From Aspidapion aeneum (taxonomy: Eukaryota; Arthropoda; Insecta; Coleoptera; Brentidae), in the NCBI GenBank assembly GCA_963576565.1, contig OY755039.1, positions 130,004,140 through 130,068,139 of the forward strand: a DNA stretch of 64,000 nt, given 5' to 3'. Made by a program: the position numbers and the translations under genes. Positions 23,375-33,875 of this stretch are shown one piece after another (the stretch's first letter is position 1; each line of letters starts with the position of its first letter). The notes beneath the pieces are model-generated. The model worked only from the letters and a program-made list of their open reading frames with translations, ran no database searches and was not told the origin of the DNA.

Positions 23375-23551
23375 AATAACAACTGTTGAACGCTGAACAG
23401 GGAGTGAGCGGCAGGACGATGAGCCTTTTTTTTTTCCTTTTGCTTCGGTGATCGAAACGCGAATCTGGTACCTGCATGTGAAGTCGACGACCATACCACG
23501 GGACTACCTTGCTTTAACGTTTGGTTGTAGGTTCTGTTGTGTGTCGGCTCC
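23375..23551 (-). repeat. tRNA-like short repeat, copy 1
   Basis: On the minus strand, GTAGTCCCGTGGTATGGTCG includes an A-box-like TGGTATGGTCG, followed about 30-40 nt later by a B-box-like TTCGCGTTTCGATCACC. A second copy lies at 24,955-25,135. A-to-B spacing is shorter than usual. Probably a SINE with RNA polymerase III promoter elements. Confidence 0.42.
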
Positions 23552-23562
23552 GCCATTTCAAT

Positions 23563-24954
23563 CATAGATAAAGGATTTGTGGTGCGGTTCAGTGAGTTTT
23601 TATTAGATAGGCAACTCCGGCTGTTTGACAGATCGTTAACTCTGTGGCGTCCACTACTGAGCTTAGTGACGAACTATAAGTTGAGGCGGGAAATTTGAAT
23701 CGCCTTTTATATTAAATTTTCTTTAATTTTAAAGCTTTTTTTGAAATTTTTAATCAGTCAATATTTTATAAAGACATACACTGTCTTTATAAGATATAAA
23801 CCGATTGAAAATGATATATAAAGTGCAATAAATAAAACATTTTTTAAATGAGTTTTAATTATTATAAAAAAAGCTACAAATTAACGACTAACTATTGATG
23901 AAATAATACATAGTCTAATTGATTGGTAAAATAAAATATAATGAAAAACCAAACACTATCTAGTATATTAAATTTGCTTTTAACATTTCTGGTGAGTGAT
24001 GAGTGAATAAATAATTAAACAGTTGTTCGTGAAGAGAATCATTATTAAATGTCTACTTTTGCAGCACGACAGCTTGACGAAATCTGACATGATTTAAAAG
24101 TACCTCCTCGCCTTGGTTGTAAGTTGTGTAGGGTATGTTTCAAAGCAGTATATACATAGCTTATCAGTGGTCGCACATATTATCCAAAAGCTGAAAACAA
24201 TAAAAAAAATCTAAATCATCAATCTAAAAACTTATAACCACATTAATCATAGGTACTAGATTATGGTAAGATAAAGATTTAAAATTAAAGAATAAATTTA
24301 TTCAAAGTACATTACGCTGCTGGGTAATACCTCGTTTACCCATCAATTAAGCACAAATTTAGTGTTAATTTTGTATGTGTCTCCCTTTTACTTAATATCA
24401 AAACAAAGGGACAGACATAAAATTAACACTAAATTAGTGCTTAATTGATGGGCAAATAAGGCACCTACCAGGCATTGGAAACCTCTATTCAGAGTTCCGT
24501 AAAGTCAGCGATAAGAAGGTAAAATGACACTACCAATACAAATCTAACCTCAAATGAGAAAATAAGAAAACTTACCTTAAAATTTCTCGGAAAACTATGC
24601 ATCTTATACTCGTCTGAACTTTAGACACTTCACCCAGGAAAGCAACTAGAAATTCTCATTGTTTTATATTTCAAAATGCAAAAGTTACAAATTTAACAAA
24701 ATTTAATTTTAATGCGTCACAGCAGCAAAGATTACCTACATAAGCCAAAAAGATAGATTTAAAATGAAGCCGAAATAAAATGCGGTGGAAGGGGTTTTTC
24801 TACCTGAAAAAAAGGGGGACGGAAAATCCAAACCACAGATAATTCTCAAAAAAAATAGAATAAGGAACAAACGCGCGACCGCAGCGCCTCTTTTGTGCTT
24901 AGTGAGAACTTTCACCTAACGACCTGTCAAATTGCATTGAGTTTCCTAGGCATG
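23563..24954. mobile_element. 1.39-kb element, copy 1, with 11-bp duplication
   Basis: It starts CATAGATAAAGG, ends CCTAGGCATG, and is flanked by direct repeats GCCATTTCAAT (23,552-23,562 and 24,955-24,965). The body aligns along its length with 58,909-60,177. It interrupts what appears to have been adjacent tRNA-like repeats. A MITE (24,335-24,457) is intact here. No coding frame is conserved between the copies, so it is non-autonomous; superfamily unknown. Confidence 0.72.
24335..24457. mobile_element. MITE (TTTACCCATCAATTAAGCAC ends)
   Basis: Perfect-looking arms: CCCATCAATTAAGCACAAAT at the left, with its inverse ending TTAATTGATGGGCAAA. It is nested in the 1.39-kb element. In the other copy only the right arm survives (59,632-59,667). 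Confidence 0.85.
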
Positions 24955-25135
24955 GCCATTTCAATAACGACTGTTGAACACTCAACAGGAAGGGAGCGGC
25001 AGAACGATGAGCCTTTTTTTTCTTTTTGCATCGGTGTTCGAGACGCGAATCTCGTACCTTCTGCATGTGAAGTCGACGACCATACCACGGGACTACCTTA
25101 CTCCAACGTTTGGTGGTAGGTTCTGTTACAAAATT
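24955..25135 (-). repeat. tRNA-like short repeat, copy 2
   Basis: Same phrase order as at 23,375-23,551: TGTTGAAC, GAACGATGAGCC, T-tract, B-box-like region and A-box-like CGACCATACCA. Minus-strand polarity. Confidence 0.42.
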
Positions 25136-25429
25136 AATTTAGTTTCAAATCTGCGAAACAAATGTCACATTGCATTGCTGCTTTTATATCGGAATATCAA
25201 GTATTGAATTTGCATGCATTTCGCTTTTAGCTTGATTAAGTTTAAGCTTCCAGGATTACATTCGCGTGGTCTCTGCAAATATCAATTTTGTTACAGTTGT
25301 AGTTATCATTTCATTTCAAATCAACCAGGCTTCATAATTTCTGACTATAATGATTTTGAATATTTATTTATTTATTCTCGTCATTAAAAAACGAAAAAAT
25401 CCGAAGTTTCAGTGTTTTTACCAGTAGTT

Positions 25430-25655
25430 TCTTTTTTTATTAATTTTTGCCTTCCTAGCCCGCGCAGCAAGGGCTGGAGAAGGTATTATTTTCTACGATT
25501 TTTTTTTATTGACGCCGAATATGTGTCATTTGGGTGTATTTTAACCTATTTTAGCAATATCGTCGTGTTGTCTTTGTGTGTATGTATGTGTGTGTGTGTG
25601 TGTATTTCTGTCCTTAACACGATAGCTCCTAAACCGCTGAACCGATTTTCATAAA
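25430..25655 (+). repeat. Dispersed repeat (CTTCCTAGCCCGCGCAGC)
   Basis: CTTCCTAGCCCGCGCAGCA and GAGAAGGTATTATTTTC recur at 42,940-42,985. A TG microsatellite follows (about 25,583-25,602), then ACCGCTGAACCGATTTTCAT, a phrase often found at the 3' side of insect non-autonomous repeats. No gene. Confidence 0.6.
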
Positions 25656-26076
25656 ATGTTTAGGTAAAATAGTGTTCGACACTCTAATGAGCTGGTTAGA
25701 TTTTCGTCAAAATTCATTAATGCTACACGGCAAAACATTTTGTCTACAAAGAGAAAAATCTCCATGCAAACATTTTCAATACGCTGTGCAACTGAAATTG
25801 TGCAAAAATATAAAACAATTGTTCAAAAAAAATGAATACATCTGTGTCAATTTTACCAATTGGATTGTGTAATTTATTTTGTGTAAAAATGTTATACAAC
25901 AGTACAATTAATCTCAACAACGTGGTGGAAAAACCGATTGTGTAATAAAATTACACAGATAAAATGTAATTTTTCAATATGTTTTTTTAGTCATACCTAT
26001 TTAGTAAAAATTTCAGAAAATTTTTTTTTAGGTTTAATTTATCTTAACAAAGATGTCCAAAATTGTGTCTTTATAA

Positions 26077-26272
26077 CATGAGCGCACCCACGGGGGGGAG
26101 GGGGGGGGTGTCGAGTTCCGCCCCCCGCCCTTAAACCTTAGATTTTTTTAGATATTTTCCACTTTTTTCATGAATAAAAAGATAAAATAGCTTAAAATAC
26201 GACATCATTAGGCTTTGCCCCCCTCCAAAAAGCCTCCGTCTCCCCCATGACATATTCCTGGGTGCGCCACTG
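26077..26272. mobile_element. hAT-like MITE in the CAC-ended block
   Basis: Left CATGAGCGCACCCACG and right, inverted, CAGTGGCGCACCCAGG, with G-tract next to the left end and C-tracts next to the right. The flanking octamers CTTTATAA and GTTAATAT do not match well, so the duplication has decayed. The same right end recurs near 32,440-32,468. Confidence 0.65.
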
Positions 26273-26609
26273 GTTAATATAATAAACTCATACCTAAACT
26301 TCCCAAACCCAAAATGGGTTTGACAACTTTTAGTTTTATTAATGTTTTAAATCAAATGTATTTTTACACAAAAGCGGGTAAAAAATACTGAAAATTCTAG
26401 AAATCGGTCGTCGGATCGATTCGGCAAAAGTCGTTTTAAGTGATCTTCCCACCGCATCGGGCTCGCTTTAGTTTTAATTTGGCTTTTTGCTGGTCAGTGA
26501 GGTGATCCGTGTAAGGTTAGTACCATTAATTATTATGTCATTCCGTCAACGTTAAGTGGGTAATGGATTTTATGGATTTTGTGGAATTAGTTCTTGTAAA
26601 ACTGGAGGA

Positions 26610-28150
26610 ATGGGTGCCTACTTGCAGTCCTCAAAGAGAGATTTCGGGGTAAGTAAATTACTATACATAGGACGACCCAAGCTTTTGAGTATAGTTGGTC
26701 CATTTTCTTTGGAATAATAATAATAAACAAAATGGAACTATTTAGAAAGGTATTGAGGTAGGTTCCTACTATCCAGATGTTAGTTAAGTTTTAAACAAAA
26801 AGGTATATTTGTTGGATCTTGCTGAGAAAACTATAAAAGAAATAAAGTTAAAAACAACTGTGCATCAAGTGCATCCCGCCATTTTGCTTCCTTTTTCAAC
26901 AATTGTGCAAAATTTTCCAACAATTGTGCAATGCATCCGAGACTGCAACCCATACTATATTGTAATCTTTTTAAACAATTTTACAAAAACTTTCAACAAT
27001 TCGTTGCATTTTTTCATCGCTTTTTGTAAACCATTAAGGAAGCGTATCCTGCCATTTTGCTAAATTTTATACAATTGTGCAAAATTTTCCAGGAATTGTA
27101 AATTTTTTTTTAACAGTTTGCAAGACAGTATGTTTTATTTTTTTAAGTATCAAATCCATTCCATTTTTTATATTTTGTTATCTTTTTAAACAATTTTGCA
27201 AAAATTTTTAGCGATTTCTTAAATTTTTTGTTTCCTTTTTGTTTTAATCGTTATTGTAAACTTTTTATACAATTGTGTAAAATTTTTCAACAATTGTGCA
27301 AAATAATTTGGTATTTTTTTAAAGTGTAAAATATATTTAAGAGTATTTTTTTATTTTATAAATTATAAGATAAAAAAATGTAACAGTAAAGAATAAGTAA
27401 CCGATTTTCTTTTCTGTGATTTGAAAAATGTGTTTGAAAGTAAATGACAACATTGTCCCCAAAATTGGCTTGGTGTAGCCAGTTCGAAGCTCGAAATATT
27501 ACTGCGCTCGCGCACTCTCTTAGAAGAAGAAGAAGAATTTTCGCAGAGAAAAAATTGGGCGTCTTGACCAAATAAAACTATTTACAAAATTTCAGCCTGC
27601 TACTCATCGCTTAAGCTATTTTTGGTATAAATTGCGCTTTTTTATGACGACCAATACTAAAATTCTATATTTAAACAATTTTTTTATATTTTTTAGCTTG
27701 AACGATTTTGCAATGGCATATCCGGAAAACAAAGCCAGTTTTTTGACAAATATGCAGAAGTATGTTCAAAACTTTGGGTGCTGTTAAAATCAAAGGCTGA
27801 TCAATTTACCAAAGATCAGATAAAGTGGTTTGAAAAGGGTTTTCATAAACCAGACGAAGGTAAATGATAATTTTTGCAACACTATTTTTGATTAACTAAA
27901 AGTTGGTAAATTAGAAGTCAAAAGATTCATTTTGCCTGTCTTACTACCAGGGTATCTATAAAATTGTAACATTTATTTAAAAGTTATTAAAATATCATTC
28001 AGAATATTCTTATGTAATCCTTCAATGTCACTTAGTTCTATTTTTTTTTTAGCTAACAAGCAGCTATTTTGTCTTCGCTGCCTTCCTTGCCATTTTCAAA
28101 CAAGAGAAAATCCGAACGATGGAAGTCCAGCAAACAAGAATCTTTGCTAA
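26610..28150 (+). CDS. Spliced 99-aa protein, unrecognised
   Basis: Three coding exons join in one frame: 26,610-26,648 (donor GTAAGT), 27,697-27,859 (acceptor TTTTTTAG, donor GTAAAT) and 28,053-28,150 (T-tract acceptor, stop TAA). The phases (0 then 1) match at both junctions. The protein starts MGAYLQSSKRDFG, has a mid-section rich in K, F and W (QFFDKYAEVCSKLWVLLKSK; KDQIKWFEKGF) and ends with a cluster C-x2-C-x2-CH. Upstream, TGGTCAGTG near 26,490 resembles an initiator. A possible 80-bp intron (26,511-26,590, GTAAGG...TTAG) would remove an earlier out-of-frame ATG pair at 26,562 and 26,571. The first AATAAA after the stop is near 28,343. I do not recognise the family; the terminal cysteines could bind a metal. 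It lies inside a transposon-like block, so it may be element cargo and not a host gene. Confidence 0.5.
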
Positions 28151-28794
28151 ATTCAGGGATACTTTTCTTTTAATTGTTATAGAAAATTACAGAATAATAT
28201 GTAAAAATTTAATATTTTTAACTAATTTTACATAAAATTGTAGGAAATATATGCACAAAATTGTGCAATTTTGGCGTAGTTAAAATTATTTATTGTAAAA
28301 TATATAATATATTACATTGATATATTATATTTTTTGTGGTAAAAATAAAAATTTGACTTCAAAATATTACACCACAATGTACAAAAAAATACACACATCT
28401 TTTAAAATTTATCTACATAATAAATGTGCAATTTTATTGCACAAAATAGAATTAGAAATTTACACAATATTGTGTAAAAATGTTTAAATACATGATTTTT
28501 TTTGTAAAATTGTAAAAAAAATTTGCAAAAGTAAAAAAAAATAAATGCAAAATATAACAACAAATTGTGCAAAAATATGTGATTTTTTTTATACAGGCCT
28601 GTACAATAACATCTTGCACAGCATTGTGCAAAAAAAAAACAGTTGCACAATTGTTAAAAATTTTACAACAAATTCCATTGCACAAATCTATGCAAAATTT
28701 TTGCACAAATTGGTTTTATACCCATTTTGGAAACAAGTTGTGCAAAAAAAATTAACAATTGTTGAAAACAATCTCATACATTTTTCTCTGTGTA

Positions 28795-29358
28795 TGATGA
28801 AAACACGTACTTTTCTTGAATAAATTGTTTTTATTTTGAATTTAAATATTTCTTTTTAGTTCAACGCAGCGTTTAATCTTGAAATGAGATTTTACTTTTC
28901 TCCTTTCATTGTTTTGTTTTAGTATCAAGCGCGGATCTGTGTCAAAATCTAGGGGGTGGTAATAGTCGACGAAAATTTTTTTTGTAATATAATTTTTCTT
29001 TTGTAGGGGGGTTAATTCTCCTGTTTTCCCTTATTTTATTAGGAAAAAGTGCTTATTTTTTTTTCTAGGGGGGTAATTACCCCGTTACCCCCCTCAAATC
29101 CGCGCTTGTTTAGTATACCCCATTTTCTAACAAAGCAAATTGTCTTAATATAAATAATATTTTGCTTCTAGAGAAAACGGTGCCTTAGATTAATTCAGTT
29201 CCAATTTATAATAAAACAATTTCTGTTTCACATTAAAATAAGAAGGCAAGACATTTCTTATGCCATATCAAGAAAACATTCTCTTGGTGAATAGGAAAGC
29301 ACAAATTATTTTACTTCAAAGCAATTTGCTTTGATCTAAGACAATTTTTTTTAACGTG
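28795..29358 (-). mobile_element. CAC-ended element fragment, intact in mariner site
   Basis: Matches both end regions of the 33,693-36,320 element in inverse orientation: TTGAATAAATTGTTTT and GCAGCGTTTAATCTTGAAAT near 28,820-28,885, then AGAAAACGGTGCCTTAGAT (29,172), AAACAATTTCTGTTTCACAT (29,213) and GATCTAAGACAATTTT at the tip (29,333). It preserves the empty site of the mariner found at 33.9 kb. One hAT MITE is nested in it. Confidence 0.65.
28926..29108. mobile_element. hAT MITE with TTTAGTAT duplication
   Basis: Ends CAAGCGCGGATCTG (28,926) and CAAATCCGCGCTTG (ending 29,108), flanked by a perfect 8-bp TTTAGTAT (28,918-28,925 and 29,109-29,116). The related element ending at 36,320 has the site without the insert (GCTTCAGTATACTCC inverted, near 36,145). 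183 bp, non-coding. Confidence 0.9.
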
Positions 29359-29385
29359 TAGTAACAGTTTTTTTTACAATGAAAA

Positions 29386-29424
29386 ACGACGAACCCCCCG
29401 CGCCCCCCCAGGCTACGCCACTGA
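29386..29424. mobile_element. hAT MITE right end only
   Basis: CGACGAACCCCCCGCGCCCC and GGCTACGCCACTG match the G-tract end of the 10,700-11,014 element in inverse. The rest of that MITE is missing. Confidence 0.6.
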
Positions 29425-29426
29425 TA

Positions 29427-30007
29427 CAGGGTGTTTCCTAATTGAATGTCAATATTTATGAGGGTGATTTTTAGGCCCATTTTAAGAAAAAACTTCATAT
29501 GAACATATGTCCTTAATTTTTGAGATACAGGGTGGTAAAGTTTTCGAAAATAAATAATTTATTATTAATATCTACAATACCACTTTAGATATTTTAATGA
29601 AATTTTTTATACATGTACTATGAATCAAGAGGCATTTTTAAATGTATCACTTTTTTTAAAATTTCCATCAGTAGCGTTCGTACGTAATTTGACCTGCCTA
29701 TTATGGCAGACATTGATGGCACGCCACTGATTTTTCCTGAAATAAAAATTATTTTTGGAATCCCCAATCATTTCTAACCAAAGTTAATTACTCGATTTTT
29801 TTCAATCCGATGCACGGTTTTTGCTTAAAAAATTAAAAACCGTTTCTCTGCATCATCATAACAATATCGTTAATATGACAATATCATCATGCACCCTGTA
29901 TCTCAAAAGGTAAGACGTTTAGGACATATGGTAATATAAAGTTTTTTTTTTAAATGGGCCCAAAAATCACCCCCATAAATATTGACATTCAATTAGGGAA
30001 CACCCTG
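29427..30007. mobile_element. Fold-back TA element (CAGGGTGTTTCC ends)
   Basis: CAGGGTGTTTCCTAATTGAA after TA (29,425-29,426), and the inverse ending CACCCTG before TA (30,008-30,009). Arms of about 70 bp include AATGTCAATATTTATG and TTTTTAGGCCCA. About 580 bp, non-coding; same architecture as at 19.2 kb. Confidence 0.87.
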
Positions 30008-30189
30008 TATAAAAACTTTAGATTAAATATACAGGGTTTACATAAAATAGAAAAGGACAAAAACAAGGACAAAAATGCATTTTTACTTATACGACCTAAA
30101 TTTGTCTATGGTAAATTCACTTTCTCAACAAGCGGAATTTATAGGTGATTAAACCAACTTTTATTATAACATTTTTATTTTTGTTTCAC

Positions 30190-30520
30190 TTTTGAACGCT
30201 TTCTACAAATCGTCCGCTCATCTCATTTGGGGTTTTCCCCTAATTCTTTTATTTTCCCAAGGTCTCCAGATTACAATACATTTGTTTTATCGATCGTCTT
30301 TCTGTCTGATATTATGACCGGTTCCATTTTTTTTTGCTACTTCTCGTATGACATCCCTTACTTTTGTTTTATTTCTTATCCATTCATTCCTTTTTCTATC
30401 TATTAGCTTTACAGATAACATTTGTCTTTCCATTGATCTTTGGGCTTTTCTTACATTATCCATGTTTGATTTTGTAAGTATGCATAGGTAAGTACAGTAA
30501 AATAATGTCATAAACTTTCC
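30190..30520 (-). pseudogene. 3' fragment of a LINE reverse-transcriptase ORF
   Basis: On the minus strand the frame reads VRKAQRSMERQMLSVKLIDR, NEWIRNKTKVRDVIREVAKK and QKDDR, a stop, then WRPWENKRIRGKP and MRWADDL. This order is typical of the C-terminal end of RTE/Jockey-like endonuclease-reverse transcriptase ORFs in arthropods. A stop after QKDDR and a small frameshift before it show decay. The catalytic part is absent. Confidence 0.72.
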
Positions 30521-30775
30521 GTTCCGGTTTGCGCCGTGTTTTACGTCAACTTCTTGTCAACTTGGTTAATAAATAGTTTGTTTACTCTAAAAAAAGTTTA
30601 ATTTTTAAATGAAAACGATCAATTACCTAAAAATTTAAAAAAAAGTTTTTGCAGATATAAAGGAAAGCCGAGTAAGGCCCATAAATAGGGCAAGGCAAGG
30701 AGCCCCCCAATGTTTTAATTTTACAAGAAAGATATAATAATAATGCAATAATATTTTGACATTCTGTTTATGTCT

Positions 30776-31308
30776 TCTTCGCGAGACTCTATTTTTAAAC
30801 AAATTAATACAGCTTTACGAAAAAAATCGAAAAAATTACCTCAGAGATCTGAGTAAATTTACTTTATATTTTTGGAGTCGCTAACACCGAATGCGAGTTC
30901 TGTTTTATATCATAACGTCGAGCTCTTTCATTTTCCCAAAAAACGCTTCAAAACCCCAACAAATTTTCTATCAATTTTTTGAGGTTATGTATGGAAAATC
31001 CCATTACGACAGGATCAAAATCGATAGAAAATTTATTGAATTTTTGAGGTTTTTCTTGAGGTTTTGCTATCAATTTTTTGAGGTTATGTATGGAAAATCG
31101 CATTACGACAGGATCAAAATCGATAGAAAATTGATTGAATTTCTGAGGTTTTTCTTGAGGTTATAAAAAATTCGGATGTGATAAAAAAAAACAGACCCCG
31201 GATTCGGATTCAGCAACACCAAAATCATAAAGTAAATATACTCAGACCTTAGAAGTACACCCTGGAGTCCCTCTTCTTGAAACTCTATTTTTAAACAAAT
31301 TAATATAA
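30776..31308. repeat. Inverted repeat with 99-bp in-frame tandem core
   Basis: TCTGAGTAAATTTACTTTAT (30,849) is inverted near 31,225-31,250. Between them a 99-bp unit starting TATCAATTTTTTGAGGTTAT occurs twice (30,969 and 31,068). Because 99 is divisible by three, a 91-codon open frame results. The outer phrase ACTCTATTTTTAAACAAATT is repeated directly at about 30,787 and 31,280. Probably a fold-back element with an unusually long flanking repeat. Confidence 0.6.
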
Positions 31309-31386
31309 TTATATATATATATATATATACCTGGACACTGTTATGTAGTTATTTTTTATTTTGAAATTCATTTCTGGATGGGCGTA

Positions 31387-32363
31387 CCTAGAGACCCTGT
31401 ATGTATGACATATTTAAAAAAAAGAGACGCGACAAACTTGTAACAGGCGGCTGTGTGTGACAGTGGTACTGTCAACTCAAGTGGCCAGGGCTTAAAAGTT
31501 GCGAGCTACCAATTTATGCAACTATTTGAAAATTGATAAAATTATTAAAAGTTAATATATGTTATTAAATTTACACGATCTCGAAAGGGAATTTGACGGT
31601 TCTTGGAGAAAGTTTTATGCTATAAATGTTTTTCTCAAATGTATAAGCAATGTAGGAAAATCATACATACCTTTTCAATTTTCTTCCCGAAAGTTCACAT
31701 TATCACTTCTTATATTTATTAATTGAATATCAATTTTTTTTGTACTATTAAACTTTTGTATTCAAATATTTACACTTCTTAAACTTTTAGGCTTTATAAA
31801 CCTTTTGTATATTTGTTGTAAATATATATATTTATCAACATTTTAAACGTTGAATGAATAGGTGAAACTATTCAATCAACTGTTTAATTTACTTAATATT
31901 ACTGTTTAGGTTTGGGATATATTGTTGATTAAAAATGCCGATTTTAGGGCAACGAATGGTTTGTATTTTGTTGTTAACAAAACCATAAAACAGTTAAAAA
32001 CATTATTTCAAAACACTGGAAACAGTAATAATTAAAAACTCCAAAAGAAAAGACTAAAATAATTATGAATAATAAAGATAATAGCTTATACAAAGTTAAA
32101 ATAATTGATAAATTTCCCCAGTTCAAATAAAACCCCCTTAAGAAGTGTGAACGAAAGCACACGAACCAAGCGAAGCGCAACTAAAGAGTGCTTGCTCCAA
32201 CGACTTTCGAAAGTTTCAGTCACTCTGCTCTCTAGGCGTTCTTAGCTTGCAGCTAGCTGATTCGTCAAAATAATATAACCAAAAAATGTTAATTTCAGTG
32301 ACTTTGATAGGTTTGTCGCGTCTCTCTTTTGTAAAAATAGGTCATACATACAGGGTCTCTAGG
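31387..32363. mobile_element. 0.98-kb TIR element (CCTAGAGACCCTG)
   Basis: CCTAGAGACCCTGTATGTAT at 31,387 and its exact inverse ending at 32,363. The arms run about 50 bp, through AGAGACGCGACAAAC. The interior is non-coding with a G/C-richer part at 32,140-32,260. It appears to sit inside an older hAT-like element whose right end is CCTAGGTGCGCCACTG (32,453-32,468). Confidence 0.75.
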
Positions 32364-32485
32364 CAAACCGGGGGAAGGATCCAAGAATTTGTTGATATTT
32401 TTAAAATAGCATAAAATACAGCCTTTGGCCCCATTCCTCCTCAAGACATATTCCTAGGTGCGCCACTGTAATTCCGTATACCTAA

Positions 32486-32750
32486 CAGTTGCGGATCCAG
32501 GGGAAGGGGCAGAGGGGCCCGCCCCCCCTCCCAAACATATAACTTATTTTTTAGTTTAGCAGCATCACATATTTAAAATTTGTCACAAATTCTACTTAAT
32601 TTTTTTTTAAATTTCGCCTGCGGCGCAATTAATCTCCTTTAGCTACTAAATTTTAAACCTCAATTTCTATCAAAAACCACAAATTTTTTTTTTATGTTCG
32701 CTGCCACATCGGCCCCTCCCCCCCCCCCGGAAATCCTGGATCCGCCACTG
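32486..32750. mobile_element. hAT MITE with ATACCTAA duplication
   Basis: Ends CAGTTGCGGATCCAGG (32,486) and CCTGGATCCGCCACTG (ending 32,750), flanked by a perfect 8-bp ATACCTAA (32,478-32,485 and 32,751-32,758). C-tracts lie inside each end. 265 bp, non-coding. Confidence 0.93.
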
Positions 32751-32759
32751 ATACCTAAT

Positions 32760-33260
32760 AATCTCAAGATCCATTAGAAAAAAATTTCAAAACAAAACGG
32801 TATCATTTGACAATAAACACGCAAAATTTGACAATGGCACAAATGGGACAGTTGGACTTGGACATCGAAGAAATTATTTCTTCGATGACTTTTGGACCAT
32901 CTCTGTTGGCAACGGCGAATGGAAGATAGGAATAAAAATATTTATGTTCTGTTGTTTATAATAAGTTGAATACGGTAAATGGCATCGTCATCGGCATCGG
33001 CCAATGTCAAGTTTATGAATCCCGCTTAGGTAACTAAAATAGTGGTACCAAATAGTGCAATTTTTTCTTATATAGGGAAATTAAGATAAAAGTATTTAAG
33101 CATATGCATATTGTTGGTGTACTACGTGCCTTAATTTTTATTTAAAAAATTACTAGTAAACAATTAATTATAAACTTTTTTTTAAGGGTGAAGGACTCTG
33201 GACATCGCTCCCTTCAGGAAACAACGGGAAAAAGATTACTGCAGGAGGGGTTAAGGTTTG
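32760..33260. other. Non-coding, no gene seen
   Basis: A 31-codon ATG frame at 32,834 (MAQMGQLDLDIEEIISSMTF) overlaps the palindrome TCGAAGAAATTATTTCTTCG, which makes it suspect. Nothing else is supportable. Confidence 0.4.
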
Positions 33261-33266
33261 AGATGA

Positions 33267-33389
33267 CCACCAATGCATGCCCAGCCCGATTAAAAAAACG
33301 CATCATGTGAAGGGCCATGGATTTGCACCGGTTTTAAATGCAGCGTCACCTGATACGTTTTTTGAATCGGGGTGGGCATGCATTGGTGG
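33267..33389. mobile_element. Tiny fold-back MITE
   Basis: CCACCAATGCATGCCC at 33,267 is inverted as GGGCATGCATTGGTGG. Inner arms (GATTAAAAAAACGCATCA) pair as well. 123 bp in total. Confidence 0.75.
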
Positions 33390-33766
33390 AAACAGGGTAT
33401 TAGGCTATTAGCTTAGTCTTTAAGATAAAGGCAAAATTACAAATATAATAAACCACTGAAAAAATAAAAAACATTGCGCCGTGAGAATTAAAAAAAAATT
33501 AGGTATCTACTTTTCTGAGAAAAATTGCGTCACAATAAAAAATAGATAAAAACCGAAAAATAACTTTTCGGAAAAAATGGTGGCGCAGCAAAAAATGGGT
33601 ATTATAAACTTTTAGAAAAATAAACGCTATTTGCACCTGTGGTGCCCTTACTAACACAACGTAATAACTATTACCTGTAAGTAAATTATACACACGGTAA
33701 AAAATTGTCCTAGATCAAAGCAAATTGCTTTTAAGTAAAATAATGCTTTCCTATTCACCAAGAGAA

Positions 33767-33769
<3 letters not shown>

Positions 33770-33814
<45 letters not shown>
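33770..33814. repeat. (AT)n microsatellite
   Basis: About 22 AT dinucleotides inside the left arm of the CACGG-ended element. The sister copy near 29,290 lacks it, so it expanded after the copies separated. Confidence 0.97.
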
Positions 33815-33817
<3 letters not shown>

Positions 33818-33875
33818 AACTTAGCACAAAAAATGTCTTGCCTCTTTATTTTAATGTGAAACAGAAATTGTTTTA

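Larger units (their letters stand above)
25726..28792 (+). mobile_element. CAC...GTG-ended block full of TTGTGCAAAA motifs
   Basis: The left tip CACGGCAAAACATTTTGTC follows TA. The right tip, read inverted, is CACAGAGAAAAATGTATGAG and is followed by TA. Both flanks (25,726-26,000 and 26,860-28,790) are dense in TTGTGCAAAA, ACAATTGT and their inverses. CAC-type tips, a 2-bp duplication and crowded subterminal motifs recall the CACTA/EnSpm group, where such motifs bind transposase. An alternative right tip lies at 29,358 (CACGTTAAAAAAAATTGTC when inverted, also before TA). A three-exon gene lies inside. Confidence 0.45.

Noticed and set aside
28402..28823. Overlapping frames on both strands (82-92 aa)
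   Set aside because: Low-complexity products of the TTGTGCAAAA motif array.
32834..32929. 31-codon ATG frame MAQMGQLDLDIEE
   Set aside because: Short, overlaps a palindrome and has no supporting signals.
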